Translations under genes and position numbers: made by a program
Notes under the pieces: model-generated
What the model was told of the DNA's origin: nothing
The model's database searches: none
What the model saw: the letters and a program-made list of their open reading frames with translations, nothing else
Origin: Aurelia coerulea
Taxonomy: Eukaryota > Cnidaria > Scyphozoa > Semaeostomeae > Ulmaridae
Direction: 5' to 3'
Assembly: GCA_039566865.1 (NCBI GenBank)
Contig: CM076959.1
Location: 1,533,501-1,597,500, forward strand
DNA: 64,000 bases
Shown here: piece after piece, positions 32,062 to 43,395 of the stretch
Layout of the letters: the number at the start of each line of letters is the position of its first letter
Numbering within the stretch: position 1 is the stretch's first letter

Positions 32062-33881
32062 GTAACATCTGATCTTGGTCTTCATCAGCCAATTTCAGAA
32101 CCTTGGATTTAAGTTGAAAGTTAATGAAAAAATGTAGCCATGTGCCAGTTTGCAGAGTATGGCAGTTCTCGACGAGATCTCGCGAATGCAGAACAAGGAA
32201 ACAGTGGTGTTCTCGCGTGCAAGGTCTTTAATTCCGTTGTTTGCAAAGAAGTAGTGAACAAAAGATCTTGTTCAAAATTTGCGTGCACACAAAATTTTTG
32301 AAAAAGATCTCGTGCGTGCAGCTTCCACACTCTGCAGACTGGGCAATGTACTCGGAAATTTCCGATACTTGTTTGCTTTGTTCCTTTTTTAGTCAGAAAT
32401 GGGTACTTTTTTATACACCCAATGCAATTGTTTTTGGTCTTTCTATCTCAACTGAAATTGTTTCTTTTACCAGCAATAGACTGTAATGAACTCATCTATA
32501 TATCTTTTCAGATATCAAAAGTGCTTTCTCATTGCAATTACTGTAGATTTGTGGTGCCTACCAACATCTGGCATTGGGACCCCAACTTGGAGTTTACAGT
32601 AACGAGAAACTGCATTCGCATATTGTGAAAATGTTTGTGAACTTTTTCAGCTGAAAGTCTAATTTGCACAAGAGTTGTATTGAAATAGAGTACGCAAGGC
32701 CCTACAACAAGGTATTCAAACATCAATGAGTGCTGATCTTATAAAGTAAATGACACTCTGTCTCTTTTTTTGTTTAGTTGTTCGAAACGATGAGCAGATA
32801 TCAGAGAAGATGAGGTTGCATTATGGGCACAGGAGCCCAGAAGCCCAGGAGTGAATGGCAAACGAAGAAGATTTTGGGGACTCGCTGAAAGTCAAAAGTT
32901 CACTTTAACGGTCTCAGGTACTCAATAAGCTGATTTGGCAATGACAGACAAGACACAATTTCTTGGACAACCAACATGTTGTGAGGAAACAAAGAATAAC
33001 CCGCCCAATCACCAATGAAAAGGAAGCCGTCTAAAAAATTGAATTGAAATATATCAGACGAAACTATTTAGACCTAAAAATTAAGGGCTTGGTCACGTAA
33101 CTGTCAGCAAACCTGCAATCTCAATAATCTATATTGTTTCAGGCATGTGTCCATGGTGTTCCACACAAAGTGTGTGGATGGGATGAATCCACAATCCATC
33201 GATATCTCTCTACATCTTAATGTTTCTTTTCGCGCTGTGACATTCAAGAATCCATCTTAAAAATTGGAAAAATAGTGAAAAATCTGTTCGATGACTTACC
33301 AAAACACTGCAAAATCATCGTTTCAAGAGAGGATTGTTTACAGTTACGTGACCCAGGTCCTTGCACATTTTCTAATATGGAATTTTTTGAAATAGTTCTT
33401 GCCCTTTCATTTAAGTGACCATTTTGAGCTTTGAAGGAAACAACTAAAAGCTCTATTTAGCTTCCCCTCTGATAAGCCCTTCCTTCAATTATTTCAAATG
33501 TCAGTTGTTACAAAAGACTGTCCACCAATTTAGCTTAACAAAATAGCATGTAAATTCTTATATGATTCCGGATCAAAAGATTTCGAATTTGTGTATTTGA
33601 CTCCTAAAATGGTCTGTTTTATTTCGTAATAAATGGGGTGAAAGATTTAGAAAGCTATCATTTATATCCTCGTAATTTGAGTTTGTAAAATGAGCCCCCT
33701 TCTCTAGTAAGCCCCCTATCCTTTAAGCCCCCATCTGGAGTGGAGTCTCTGAGATTGAATAAGCAAACCCAGGGGACTAAATATGGCTTTACGGTATTTG
33801 CTACTGGTGCTCTTGATGTGTATCACCCCATAAACATATCTGTTTACATCAATCTAAAGTTTTACAACAACTGAACATATA
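32062..33881. other. Mostly unassigned, with a possible terminal exon at 32,779-32,854
   Basis: After TTTTTTGTTTAG at 32,778 an open block reads VRNDEQISEKMRLHYGHRSP and ends EAQE-stop at 32,854. It could be a last exon, but this is unproven. Elsewhere AAGCCC/TAAGCCCC words recur near 33,470-33,740 and 34,600-34,660. No other gene is seen. Confidence 0.3.
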
Positions 33882-34249
33882 CCGGGTGTCCCAAAAAAGT
33901 AGATAAATTTAGTTGACTCCAGCGATGTGAATTTAGCTTTAATCAATGGCTCATCACTCTCAAAATATTTCTCGATAGTTAACTGGAACATAGATACCTC
34001 GTTTGTTGGTATTTCTGCTTTGCCTTAAGAATTTGCTGGCTAAAGGCTAAAGCTCTGGTTTGCAGGAAGAGACAAATTTGAGCTTTCAAGATTAACATGC
34101 CTGCTCTCAAAATACCAATACCAACAAACGAGGTATCTATCTTCAAGTTAACTATCGAGAAACATTTTGAGAGTGATTCGACATTGATTGAAGCTAAATT
34201 CACATCGCTGGAGTCAACCCAATCCCTATAAATTTTTTGGGACACCCGG
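33882..34249. mobile_element. Tc1/mariner-like MITE, TIR CCGGGTGTCCCAAAAAA
   Basis: A 368-bp hairpin with ends CCGGGTGTCCCAAAAAA and TTTTTTGGGACACCCGG flanked by TA. The arms extend inward through TTGACTCCAGCGATGTG. Non-autonomous. Confidence 0.85.
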
Positions 34250-34251
34250 TA

Positions 34252-35832
34252 TATAACACGATGCCACAGGGAGCATCAGAATACATTGCAATCCCTGGAG
34301 CTAAACATGAAACATTTGCATGGAACTAATCAACCAACAGATTAAGCAAAAAGTACAATTTAAGAAAATGAGAAAATTATGCAGAGTTGGAAGAAAGGGA
34401 GGAAATTTCACAGAAATCGTCAAAAATCTCTTCGATGATTCGATGATATTTAGGGGTGCTCCGCGATTTTTTTTTCATTTGATTCAAGGGTAACCTTGCA
34501 CCAATTTTTGAACACCGTCATTTATGGGACAGATTGGGTTTACTTTGTGGGTATAGTTGTCTGAATTGTGAAAATTATGTATACTTGCCGTAAAAGCTCT
34601 GTTAAGCCCCCGGGGGCTTATTTGATTTCGAATACTTTAGAAGGGGGCTTCAAAGAGGGCCTTATTAGAGAGGGGAGTTATTCGCAAAATCAAACGACAA
34701 GGATATATGTGACAGCTTTTATTATTTTATCCCATATTTTGTGGATTCAACATACAATTTTACGATTCAATTTCAAAAGTTTCACACAGTTTTATCCGAA
34801 GCCTCGTCAAAATTAAAGATTTGTCCTTGTTGTTGTTTGCTGACTTTTCATTTCATGGTTTTCATATCTACGTTCGGTAATTAGTTGCTACCGTTGTCTT
34901 ATGACAAGTATTTTCGTGTAAAAATGTATTGCTCTCAGCTACATATCTGGCTACATATTATAGATTTTGAAAATAATAACAGCAACAACACAAAAACTCT
35001 GATGATATCTTGACAAATACAAGAAGTTAATAATAGCAAGCTTATTTGTCAATATAGAGCCAACCATCGAAATGTCGTAGTTCAAATGGCATGGATGCTG
35101 CAAACTGCGAGTCCCAACGAGAACAACTAGGAAATTATTCACCCATCAAAAGAAATTATCAAATGCCAACTGTTACAGACGATTTTCTATTTATTAGCTA
35201 ACAAGTTTGCATGTTAATGAAGCGTTACCGAGTCCTAGAAATTGGTCATCGTCATATTTCACGTATTTTTTAGAAGAAACTAAGAACTTTGGCCGGTACT
35301 GAAAGTTTCTTAAAGTTATCCGATTTTCAGTACTCAGAGTTTCTTATTAGTTTCTTAGAGGTTCCTGCTACTACCTGTGCCCTCTAATGAACATTTCAAA
35401 ACAAGGTTTTTTAAGCCTTTCCAATTATTTAGGCATTACGCAAAGGCGTTACGAGTAATGTGATACAGGAAATAAGTGAAAGTACCGTAAAGATATGTCA
35501 AGGATTTCCTTTATCAAAATAGAAAGTTTCTTAACTTATATTTTCCCAGTACTGGAGTTTCTTAATTTGTTGGTGATCTGAGAGTTGAGTTCCTTATGGG
35601 TAGTTTCTTATGAAAAAACTACGTGTAATAGAGTTTCTTAATTTTTTAGCGATCTGAGAGCTGAGTTTCTTATGAGCAGTTTCTTATTTGAAAATATACG
35701 TGTAGTCGCGAACATTCGATCCAAGGAAAGGAATGATAGCATACATTGTAGATCATAAAAGTGTAACTGAGGGGTTATGAACTTTGTATTGTATATCAAT
35801 AACGTTTTTAGATTCTTTAGCATATCGACGAC
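34252..35832. other. Unassigned sequence with an AAGAAACT-type element end (inverted)
   Basis: 34,600-34,680 holds a TTAAGCCCCCGGGGGCTTA palindrome and related AGCCCCC words. From 35,270 to 35,690, AGTTTCTT repeats (complement of AAGAAACT) match the element at 28.9-30.6 kb in inverse orientation. No gene is supported. Confidence 0.4.
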
Positions 35833-36935
35833 GCGAATTTTTTTTCCGTACATGGTTGGCAGTATCTTTGATGGTTGGAAGTATCAACTGTTGATGGTTG
35901 GAAGTATCTTTCATGGTTGGAAGTATCATTTTTAGGCCATACCTCCTTTCCTTCAACTTTAATGGTTGGAAGTATCAGTTTTTAGGTTAGGCCCATTTGC
36001 ACTAGCGGTGGTTGGAAGTATCCCGCAACAAAGTTGTTGAAAGTATCTTCTAAAATCAAATCCCATATTTCTTTGTGTCAGATTTCCCGCCTTTTTTACA
36101 GCATGACAAAATGGCTGCCAACTCGTTGATTGCTTCACCCAAATGATGCACAAAAAAGCATCTTGGTAAAGAGTTCCTTGCAGCCATCAATCATTAGCAT
36201 AAATTGAACATTGTTGATAAATAGATCTTGATAAATAAATAGATGCAACACTTGTCAAGTATACCTGGAAAGGCAATTTCTTAGCACATTCTGCGTCATT
36301 AAAGAGAGTGGTGTTTACTCACAAGTTTTCCTGAGGATGCTAATTTATGAAAAATATGTTACAAGATAATTACGAAATCTATTATAGATTCGGCAAACAC
36401 AAGAATGGGAGAGGTGTTCTAAGCCTAAGTGGAAGGCATGTCCTAAAAATTTTATGACTTCGTGGACCGCGACCACGACCAAGCTCGAAAGGTCCACGAT
36501 AGTTTGAATCAAAGTTGGTCCGATTTTAATTGTTTTGGGCAAAGGTCGACCCATGACGACAGTTAGAATATTCACAAGAAGTGCTTGACAATAACTGGGA
36601 GAGTCGTTCTAAGCCAAAGCAGAGGATGGCATTTAAAAAAATTTCTTAGCAAAATTTCCAATCTGGCACTGGGGTGCCGGTGGTGGTAGTTATGTGGCGT
36701 TGGAAAACAGACACTTTCGTATGAATCCCAAAAAATAAAGGAGACATGGGTTACAAATATTATCCATCAAAGGTGGTATACGCTTCTACCAAAATCTAAC
36801 ACTGCTGACACTATGATCATAAGGGAAAACCTTCTTAGAGGACAAACACACTAAAATGAGTCGCTTTTGCTAGGCTTGGCGGTGAAGAAGTCGTTGTACT
36901 TAAGATTACGCCTTTACTTAAAACTCCAAGTCCGT

Positions 36936-37352
36936 GATGCATTCTAAGCCAAAGTAAAGGATCTTTCTTCAAAAATTTTCCTCGTGCGCTGATTTATAGC
37001 ATAAATGTCACAAAACGATCCAGGTTTCCTTGTCGCTAAAGGTAAGCATGATATTAGGAGATGCATTTTGAGCCAAAGTAAGGGATCTTTCTTCAAAAAT
37101 TTTCCTCTCGCGATGATTTATAGCATAATTGTCACCAACGATAACGGTTTCCTTGTCGTTAAACGCAAGCATGATATGGGGAGATGCATTCTAAGCCAAA
37201 GTAAAGGATCTTTCTTCAAAAATTTTCCTCGTGCGCTGATTTATAGCATAATTGTCACAAACGATCCAAGTTTTCCTTGTCGCAAAAGGCAAGCATGATA
37301 TTGGAAGATGCATTCTAAGCCAAAGTAAAGGATCTTTCTTCAAAAATTTTCC
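36936..37352 (+). repeat. 124-bp tandem repeat, about 3.4 units
   Basis: Units start at GATGCATT at 36,936, 37,060, 37,183 and 37,307, giving a 123-124 bp period. Each contains AAGCCAAAGTAAAGGATC, AAAAATTTTCCTCGTGCG and GGTTTCCTTGTCGC. The open frame 37,005-37,298 is a by-product of the repeat. Partial copies lie in the hAT-like element at 6,890-7,060. Confidence 0.85.
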
Positions 37353-37768
37353 TGCTTGCTATACGTTCAGTCGGTCCGAAAAAATTTAGTCGGTCCAGAG
37401 CATGTTGACACCCCCCAAACAAAATTTGAATGTGCGTCCCTGCTCTCTGTTCTAAATTTCAATGAAATTCCATTGCCGCTTTGCTTCATTGACGTGAATT
37501 CTTCTTTGAAAGGGTGTTGTTTCAACTTCAAAAAGTTCCTTAGAAACTTTATTTGGTTTTCTAGGGTTTCTTTTATGAAGGAACCTCAGAAAACAAATAG
37601 AGAATGCCAAGCGACCTTTTGAAGTTGAAATATTTCTTTTACTGCTGAAATACAAATACCTGCCAAATCACAGAAGAGTTCAAATAACTTTCTTTTTGTT
37701 GTAAATCCTTTCCAAACTACATAAACAATTCAACTTTTTTGTGGTCTGGATGCAAACCATTCGTTTGG

Positions 37769-38863
37769 TAGCCTGCGTGCAGCCTCAAATGCACGCACAG
37801 TGGCGTACCCAAGGGGGGGAATGGGGGGTCCGGACCCCCCACTTATCAAAAAGATGGCAAATTTGTACAACAATGCAATAAAATTTGTACCTCAGGGGGG
37901 GGGTCAGGCAGATCTGTCTGGCGGTGGTCTTCGAGATTCTTGAACAGCAAGGAGAGAATGGCTTTATCTAAGGTTTGGTGGAGCAATGTTTTTGGGTTTC
38001 TAAGAAATGCTTGAACGATGTTGGGAGAGGCATTCTAAGCCAAAGTAGAATGTCTGTTTTCAAAATTTTCCTCTTTTCAAAAGATTCTTGCAAAAGATGC
38101 CATTTACTGACTAAACAACGATGAAGTGGCGACAAGAGGCATTTCCTGAATATCATAACAACAACTACACGTTTTTTTTTATAAGAAACTGGTTTATAAG
38201 AAACTAGTACTACGATGACCAAAAAATTAAGAAACTCTAGTACTACGCTCAAGAACAGTTAAGAAACTCTAAAACTTTATTTCTTTATGTCTCTCTTATT
38301 CTATGTCTCTCTAACAAAGGTAAATTCGTCTTTTCTTGACTTTTAACTGCAAAATTGGTAAATTTTTGCCTTGATGTGCATGGCTTCTTCTTGATGACAA
38401 TGTCAATGCAAAATGGAAGCCCTTTCTCGAGAAGAAGGCTCAACTTCGAACAATACCGCAATTTTAGGCCCAAAAAATAAGAAACTGATTAAGAAACTTT
38501 TACTACTAAAACACCGAAATTTTCATGCGAAATTAAGAAACTTTTAGTACTAAGTGCTGATCCAAGTTTCTTATAAAAAAAACGTGTAGCGCCAAATCAA
38601 TTTTACAGTAAAGAAGAAAAGCGATTTTGTAATTCGTACGTAATATGCTTGGTATTAATTCTCAATGCAAATTCAACAAAACATCCTGCCTATTTCGTGT
38701 TCATTGCAGTCATGTTTACGATGCAAAATATAACTAAAAGGGCGTTTCCCTCATTTTCCGAGCGTCTGAAGGGCGTGGTCACAATAAATTTTCTACCTTT
38801 TCACTAAATTTCACTAAATTTTCACTCCTGAGGTGCTGCGTACGCCTCTGTGCACGCAGGCTA
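37769..38863. mobile_element. Mutator-like element, TAGCCTGCGTGCAG end, TSD TTC(G/T)TTTGG
   Basis: The ends TAGCCTGCGTGCAG and TGCACGCAGGCTA are flanked by TTCGTTTGG and TTCTTTTGG (9 bp, one mismatch). Only about 30 bp of its own sequence remains on the left before a hAT-like element that fills it. Confidence 0.7.
37798..38850. mobile_element. hAT-like element, TIR CAGTGGCGTACCC, TSD TGCACGCA
   Basis: The ends CAGTGGCGTACCC and the complement CAGAGGCGTACG are flanked by a perfect 8-bp TGCACGCA. It contains an AAGAAACT-repeat block (38,170-38,580) and the typical GGGCGTGGTC...AATTTTC block near the right end. No intact transposase. Confidence 0.8.
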
Positions 38864-39746
38864 TTCTTTTGGTAACTGGGTGTAGTAGGAGGAGTTGAGG
38901 CTGCACGCAGGCTAGGTGTAGTAAAACATCCATGTAGAATCATGATTATTACCATTATGTAATAAATTCACACATAGCGGTATAGAAAAATTTCTCTAAA
39001 TGTACCTCTTGACGTCATCTGATGTAATAAAAACAGCGGAAATAGTAGTATCATATGAGGAAAAGGTGATATTCTGTTCTCTCTTGAGGGTGATGACCCT
39101 CCAGTGTTAAGGGTCCTATCACACATTGGTACTTAATGGTCCTAGGGTCTGGTTTTACTGTATGCCCAAAAATTGATATTCCCCTTTCTCCAATTTTCAA
39201 AGGGGCCTTTGCAACCTGCATACCTTGCACGTGTCCTCAAGTTTGGTTGGAGAATGTTTTGATTCAGCTTCACAAATCAAAACGGCGTCCCCTCATTTTT
39301 CCACCGTCTCAAGGGCGTAGTTAACAAGGAATTTTCTGGGGCTATGCCCCAGACCCAACCTTTTATGCAGAGTCGGCCTCATTCTGACTCCCCTGGTAGA
39401 GTAATAGATTCAAATTCTTCATGCACGCTCCACCAACAACAATTTTTAACACAGCCCGAAGCCAGTACGCAGCACGCACTAATGAAAATTATTTCTAGTT
39501 TATATTTATATGTTTCTATCTTATGTCTTTATTTTTGATTTTAAAAGATACTTCCAACCAACAACTTTGTTGCGGGATACTTCCAACCACTGATAGTGCA
39601 AATGGGCCTAACCTAAAAACTGATACTTCCAACCATTAAAGTTAAAGGAAAGAAGGTATGGCCTAAAAATGATACTTCCAGCCATCAACAGTTGATACTT
39701 CCAACCATCAAAGATACTGCCAACCATGTACGGAAAAAAAATTCGC

Positions 39747-40396
39747 ATCGCCGACCTGCACTTCGAATTTCACCACAATTTATTCTTGCACACTGCGAGT
39801 TTCCTCTCAATTTACAGATAACACTCGACGTTTACCGTCGTTGGAAATCGTGCGTTTCTCAGTTTCACCAAAATTTCCAGTTGAAGCACGCGAAGTGTAG
39901 CGCGATCGCCGATCTGCACTTCAAATTTCACCACAATTTCCTCTTGCACACTGCGAGTTTCCTCTCAATTTACAGATAACACTCGACGTTTACCGTCGTT
40001 GGAAATCGCGCGTTTCATGTTTGGAAAACATAGGGAAAAGTAAACTCCCTTTTCCCACTAGTTTCCGGGTTTGGAAATCTTACATTTCTACCACATTTCC
40101 AACTGGGAAAATCATTGGAAATGCGACATTTCCCAACAATTTACCTACAAAGCACTATGTCGAAACGTGATCATTTCTTGCCGTGAACATAAATGGCCCG
40201 CCGCTGGTTTAAGTGAGCGGCCAAATTTGGTCTCCTGAAGGTCATAGCTCCATCATTTTTCAATGGATCTTAAATGAGATGGTAGCAAAGTTTAATTGAA
40301 CATCTGAAGAGTACCAGCGTGCAACATTTTTTCGAGAATCTTTTGCCGTTTTGTCACAATCTTCAGACAAACGAGGCACAATTATTTTGAGACACC
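39747..40396. repeat. 157-bp direct duplication and flanking unassigned sequence
   Basis: CACTTCGAATTTCACCAC at about 39,761 recurs as CACTTCAAATTTCACCAC at about 39,917, with the following 90 bp nearly identical. The stretch ends at CAGGGTGTCTCAAAATAATT (complement, about 40,375-40,400), a Tc1/mariner-type end that truncates the neighbouring MITE. No gene. Confidence 0.55.
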
Positions 40397-41077
40397 CTGT
40401 AGATACCATGACGTCATATATCTAACAACATTGATGACGTCATATATCTAACAAAGGAAGACAAAATGTTCAAACGTTGATATAAATCGATGATAAAACA
40501 TATTTTCTTCATTTTCAAGTAGTTTATTTGGGTTTTGTTACATTTTATCTGAAATAATTAGCACCTTTTGTGTTTTCATTATTGAACCCTATATCTGACA
40601 TGGTCCTATTATTTTGTCGCTTGGCAACAAACCACGTGACCAATAAGCATTAAAATCTACAATTAGACGCCTACTAGATGTGCTTACTATTGTACCAAGT
40701 TAGAATGGCATACTACTTATTGGTTTGAAGAAAAGTAAGGGTGGAATTTGTTGCCCCAGCCCCCCCCCCCCCTTCTGGGCAGTGGTCTGAGCCAATGCGC
40801 CCGGGTACAATAGGGTTAAGATGTCTAGGGTGGGCTGATTTATAGTGTAGGTAGTTGTGTGTGTCAGTTGGTTTGCTGAATAGCGTTGTTTGTTGTTGTC
40901 TTTTGTCGTCTATATAGATACCACAGCGTACGAGGGTGCTGCAACCGTACCCATAGCATACCCTCTTGTCTGTAGGTAGCTATTTCCGTTGAATATGAAG
41001 CAATTGAGCGTGAGGACATGTCTCATCATGGCTAATAGAGCATCAGTTGCTGGTTCTTTATTGGCTCTCTCGTTTAA

Positions 41078-41931
41078 CCCTGTTTTAACCGGGGGGGCGT
41101 AACGCCCCCCTATCTGATCTTTTTGATAGCTCCCAAACGATGCTGCCTACAATGCTGAAACCTCTTGACTTTTTCTAAAATTTAGTTGGCTATCAAAAAA
41201 TAGAAATTTCAATACCTACTGTTTGACCACGTGACCACCACATGCCTATATTTGGAGAGCGGTCACAAAGAAATTATTTAACACTGCTCTAATTTCTTCC
41301 TTTGTTACTAAATCTCAACAATATATATACCATTCGATTCGTCTCGATGAGTACTTTCATTTGATATATAATTCATTCATATTTGCAGAAATCAGCAGTT
41401 TATTATTTCTATGATGTCATCAATCTTTATGACGTCATATTCCTAATGAATAAGTAATTTTTCATGCAAAAGTGATGTAATTACCTCAAATATCGATGAA
41501 GGTACTTGATTTCACCAATAATATGCGAAATTAATGGTTTTAAATCATATTTACTGAGCTAGCAATTTTGCATCGAATCAAATTTTCATTATTTAATTAG
41601 TTAATTTATTAGAAACCAAAAATATCCGTATGAAATCATATGAAACTACAAGTTAATAGTGTCAAGCAGGTATTTTGATGGTTTTTTGCCAATTTCATCT
41701 AGCTATTTGCTAGTAATGGGCCCTTTTCTGCAAATAGCTTGATTTTCTCAAAATTTGCATTGTTTTTGGCTGCCTAGCAACCAATCACGTGACTATTGAT
41801 TGATTGATGCTATTTTTAGATTCTCTTTTGTTCAATAATGACACAGGGCAAGTTTTATTGTCATAGCTTTTATGCTTGTTGAGAAAAACAAAGGCCCCCC
41901 CCCCGGTAGAAAATCACTCTTTTTTACCCGG
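41078..41931. mobile_element. TTAA-flanked MITE, CCCTGTTTTAACCGGGG end (copy 1)
   Basis: TTAA flanks CCCTGTTTTAACCGGGG and CCCGG at the right end (complement CCGGGTAAAAAAGAG). A GGGGGGGCGTAACGCCCCCC palindrome lies near the left end. Contains TTTATGACGTCAT motifs. Non-coding. Confidence 0.75.
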
Positions 41932-42540
41932 TTAAACCTCCCTCATATAAATCGATGATAAAACATATTTTCTTCATTTTCAAGTAGTTTATTTGGGTTT
42001 TGTTACATTTTACCTGAAATAATTAGCACCTTTTGTGTTTTCATTATTGAACCCTATATCTGACATGGTCCTATTATTTGGTCGCTTGGCAACAAACCAC
42101 GTGACCAATAAGCATTGAAATCTACCATTAGACGCCTACTAGATGTGCTTACTATTGTACCAAGTTAGAATGGCATATTACTTATGGGTTTGAAGAAAAT
42201 TAAGGGTGGAATTTGTTGCCCCAGCCCCCCCCCCCCACCGGGCAGTGGTCTGAGCCAAAGCGCCCGGGTACAATAGGGTTAAGATGTCTAGGGTGGGCTG
42301 ATTTATAGTGTAGGTAGTTGTGTGTGTCAGTTGGTTTGCTGAATAGCGTTGTTTGTTGTTGTCTTTTGTCGTCTATATAGATACCACAGCGTACGAGGGT
42401 GCTGCAACCGTACCCATAGCACACCCTCTTGTCTGTAGGTAGCTATTTCCGTTGAATATGAAGCAATTGAGCGTGAGGACATGTCTCATCATGGCTAATA
42501 GAACATCAGTTGCTGGTTCTTTATTGGCTCTCTCGTTTAA

Positions 42541-43391
42541 CCCTGTTTTAACCGCCCCTATCTGATCTTTTTAATAGCTCCCAAACGATGCTGCCTACAA
42601 TGCTGAAACCTCTTGACTTTTTCTAAAATTTAGTTGGCTATCAAAAAATAGAAATTTCAATACCTACTGTTTGACCACGTGACCACCACATGCCTATATT
42701 TGGAGAGCGGTCACAAAGAAATTATTTAACACTGCTCTAATTTCTTCCTTTGTTACTAAATCTCAACAATATATATACCATTCGATTCGTCTCGATGAGT
42801 ACTTTCATTTGATATATAATTCATTCATATTTGCAGAAATCAGCAGTTTATTATTTCTATGATGTCATCAATCTTTATGACGTCATATTCCTAATGAATA
42901 AGTAATTTTTTCATGCAAAACTGACGGAATTACCTCAAATATCGACGAAGGTACTTGATTTCACCAATAATATGCGAAATTAATGGTTTTAAATCATATT
43001 TACTGAGCTAGAAATTTTGCATCGAATCAAGTTTTCATTATTTGATTAGTTAATTTATTAGAAACCAAAAATATCCGTATGAAATCATATGAAACTACAC
43101 GTTAATGGTGTCAAGCAGGTATTTGGATGGTTTTTTGCCAATTTCATCTAGCTATTTGCTAGTAATGGGCCCTTTTCTGCAAATAGCTCGATTTTCTCAA
43201 AATTTGCATTGTTTTTGGTTGCCTAGCAACCAATCAAGTGACTATTGATTGATTGATGCTATTTTTAGATTCTCCTTTGTTCAATAATGACACAGGGCAA
43301 GTTTCATTGTCATAGCTTCTACGCTTGTTGAGAAAAACAGGGGGGCCAAGAACGCCCCCCCCCCGGTAGAAAATAACTCTTTTTTACGCGG
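42541..43391. mobile_element. TTAA-flanked MITE, CCCTGTTTTAACC end (copy 2)
   Basis: Second copy from the tandem duplication. It lacks the left GC palindrome, which suggests hairpin-mediated deletion after duplication. Right-end poly-C run expanded. Confidence 0.75.
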
Positions 43392-43395
43392 TTAA

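Larger units (their letters stand above)
35833..39746. mobile_element. Mutator-like foldback, 3.9 kb, with GGTTGGAAGTATC repeats
   Basis: Arms of about 210 bp start GCGAATTTTTTTTCCGTAC and each carries five or six copies of GGTTGGAAGTATC, inverted between arms. The flanks ATCGACGAC and ATCGCCGAC form a 9-bp duplication with one mismatch. The 3.5 kb between arms includes a 124-bp minisatellite and a nested Mutator-like/hAT pair. No transposase is recognised. Confidence 0.7.
40481..43391. repeat. Tandem duplication of a 1.46-kb unit (MITE part, Penelope piece, TTAA element)
   Basis: Sequence from 40,481 is repeated from 41,946 (shift 1,465, later 1,463) with few differences. Each unit contains a truncated TTAA MITE, a Penelope-like fragment of about 260 bp and a complete TTAA element (41078-41931 and 42541-43391). 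The second unit has lost about 15 bp of the GGGGGGGCGTAACGCCCCCC palindrome. Confidence 0.85.

Noticed and set aside
37005..37298. 97-aa repetitive protein
   Set aside because: The frame stays open only because the 124-bp repeat lacks stops in that frame; no start context or splice evidence.
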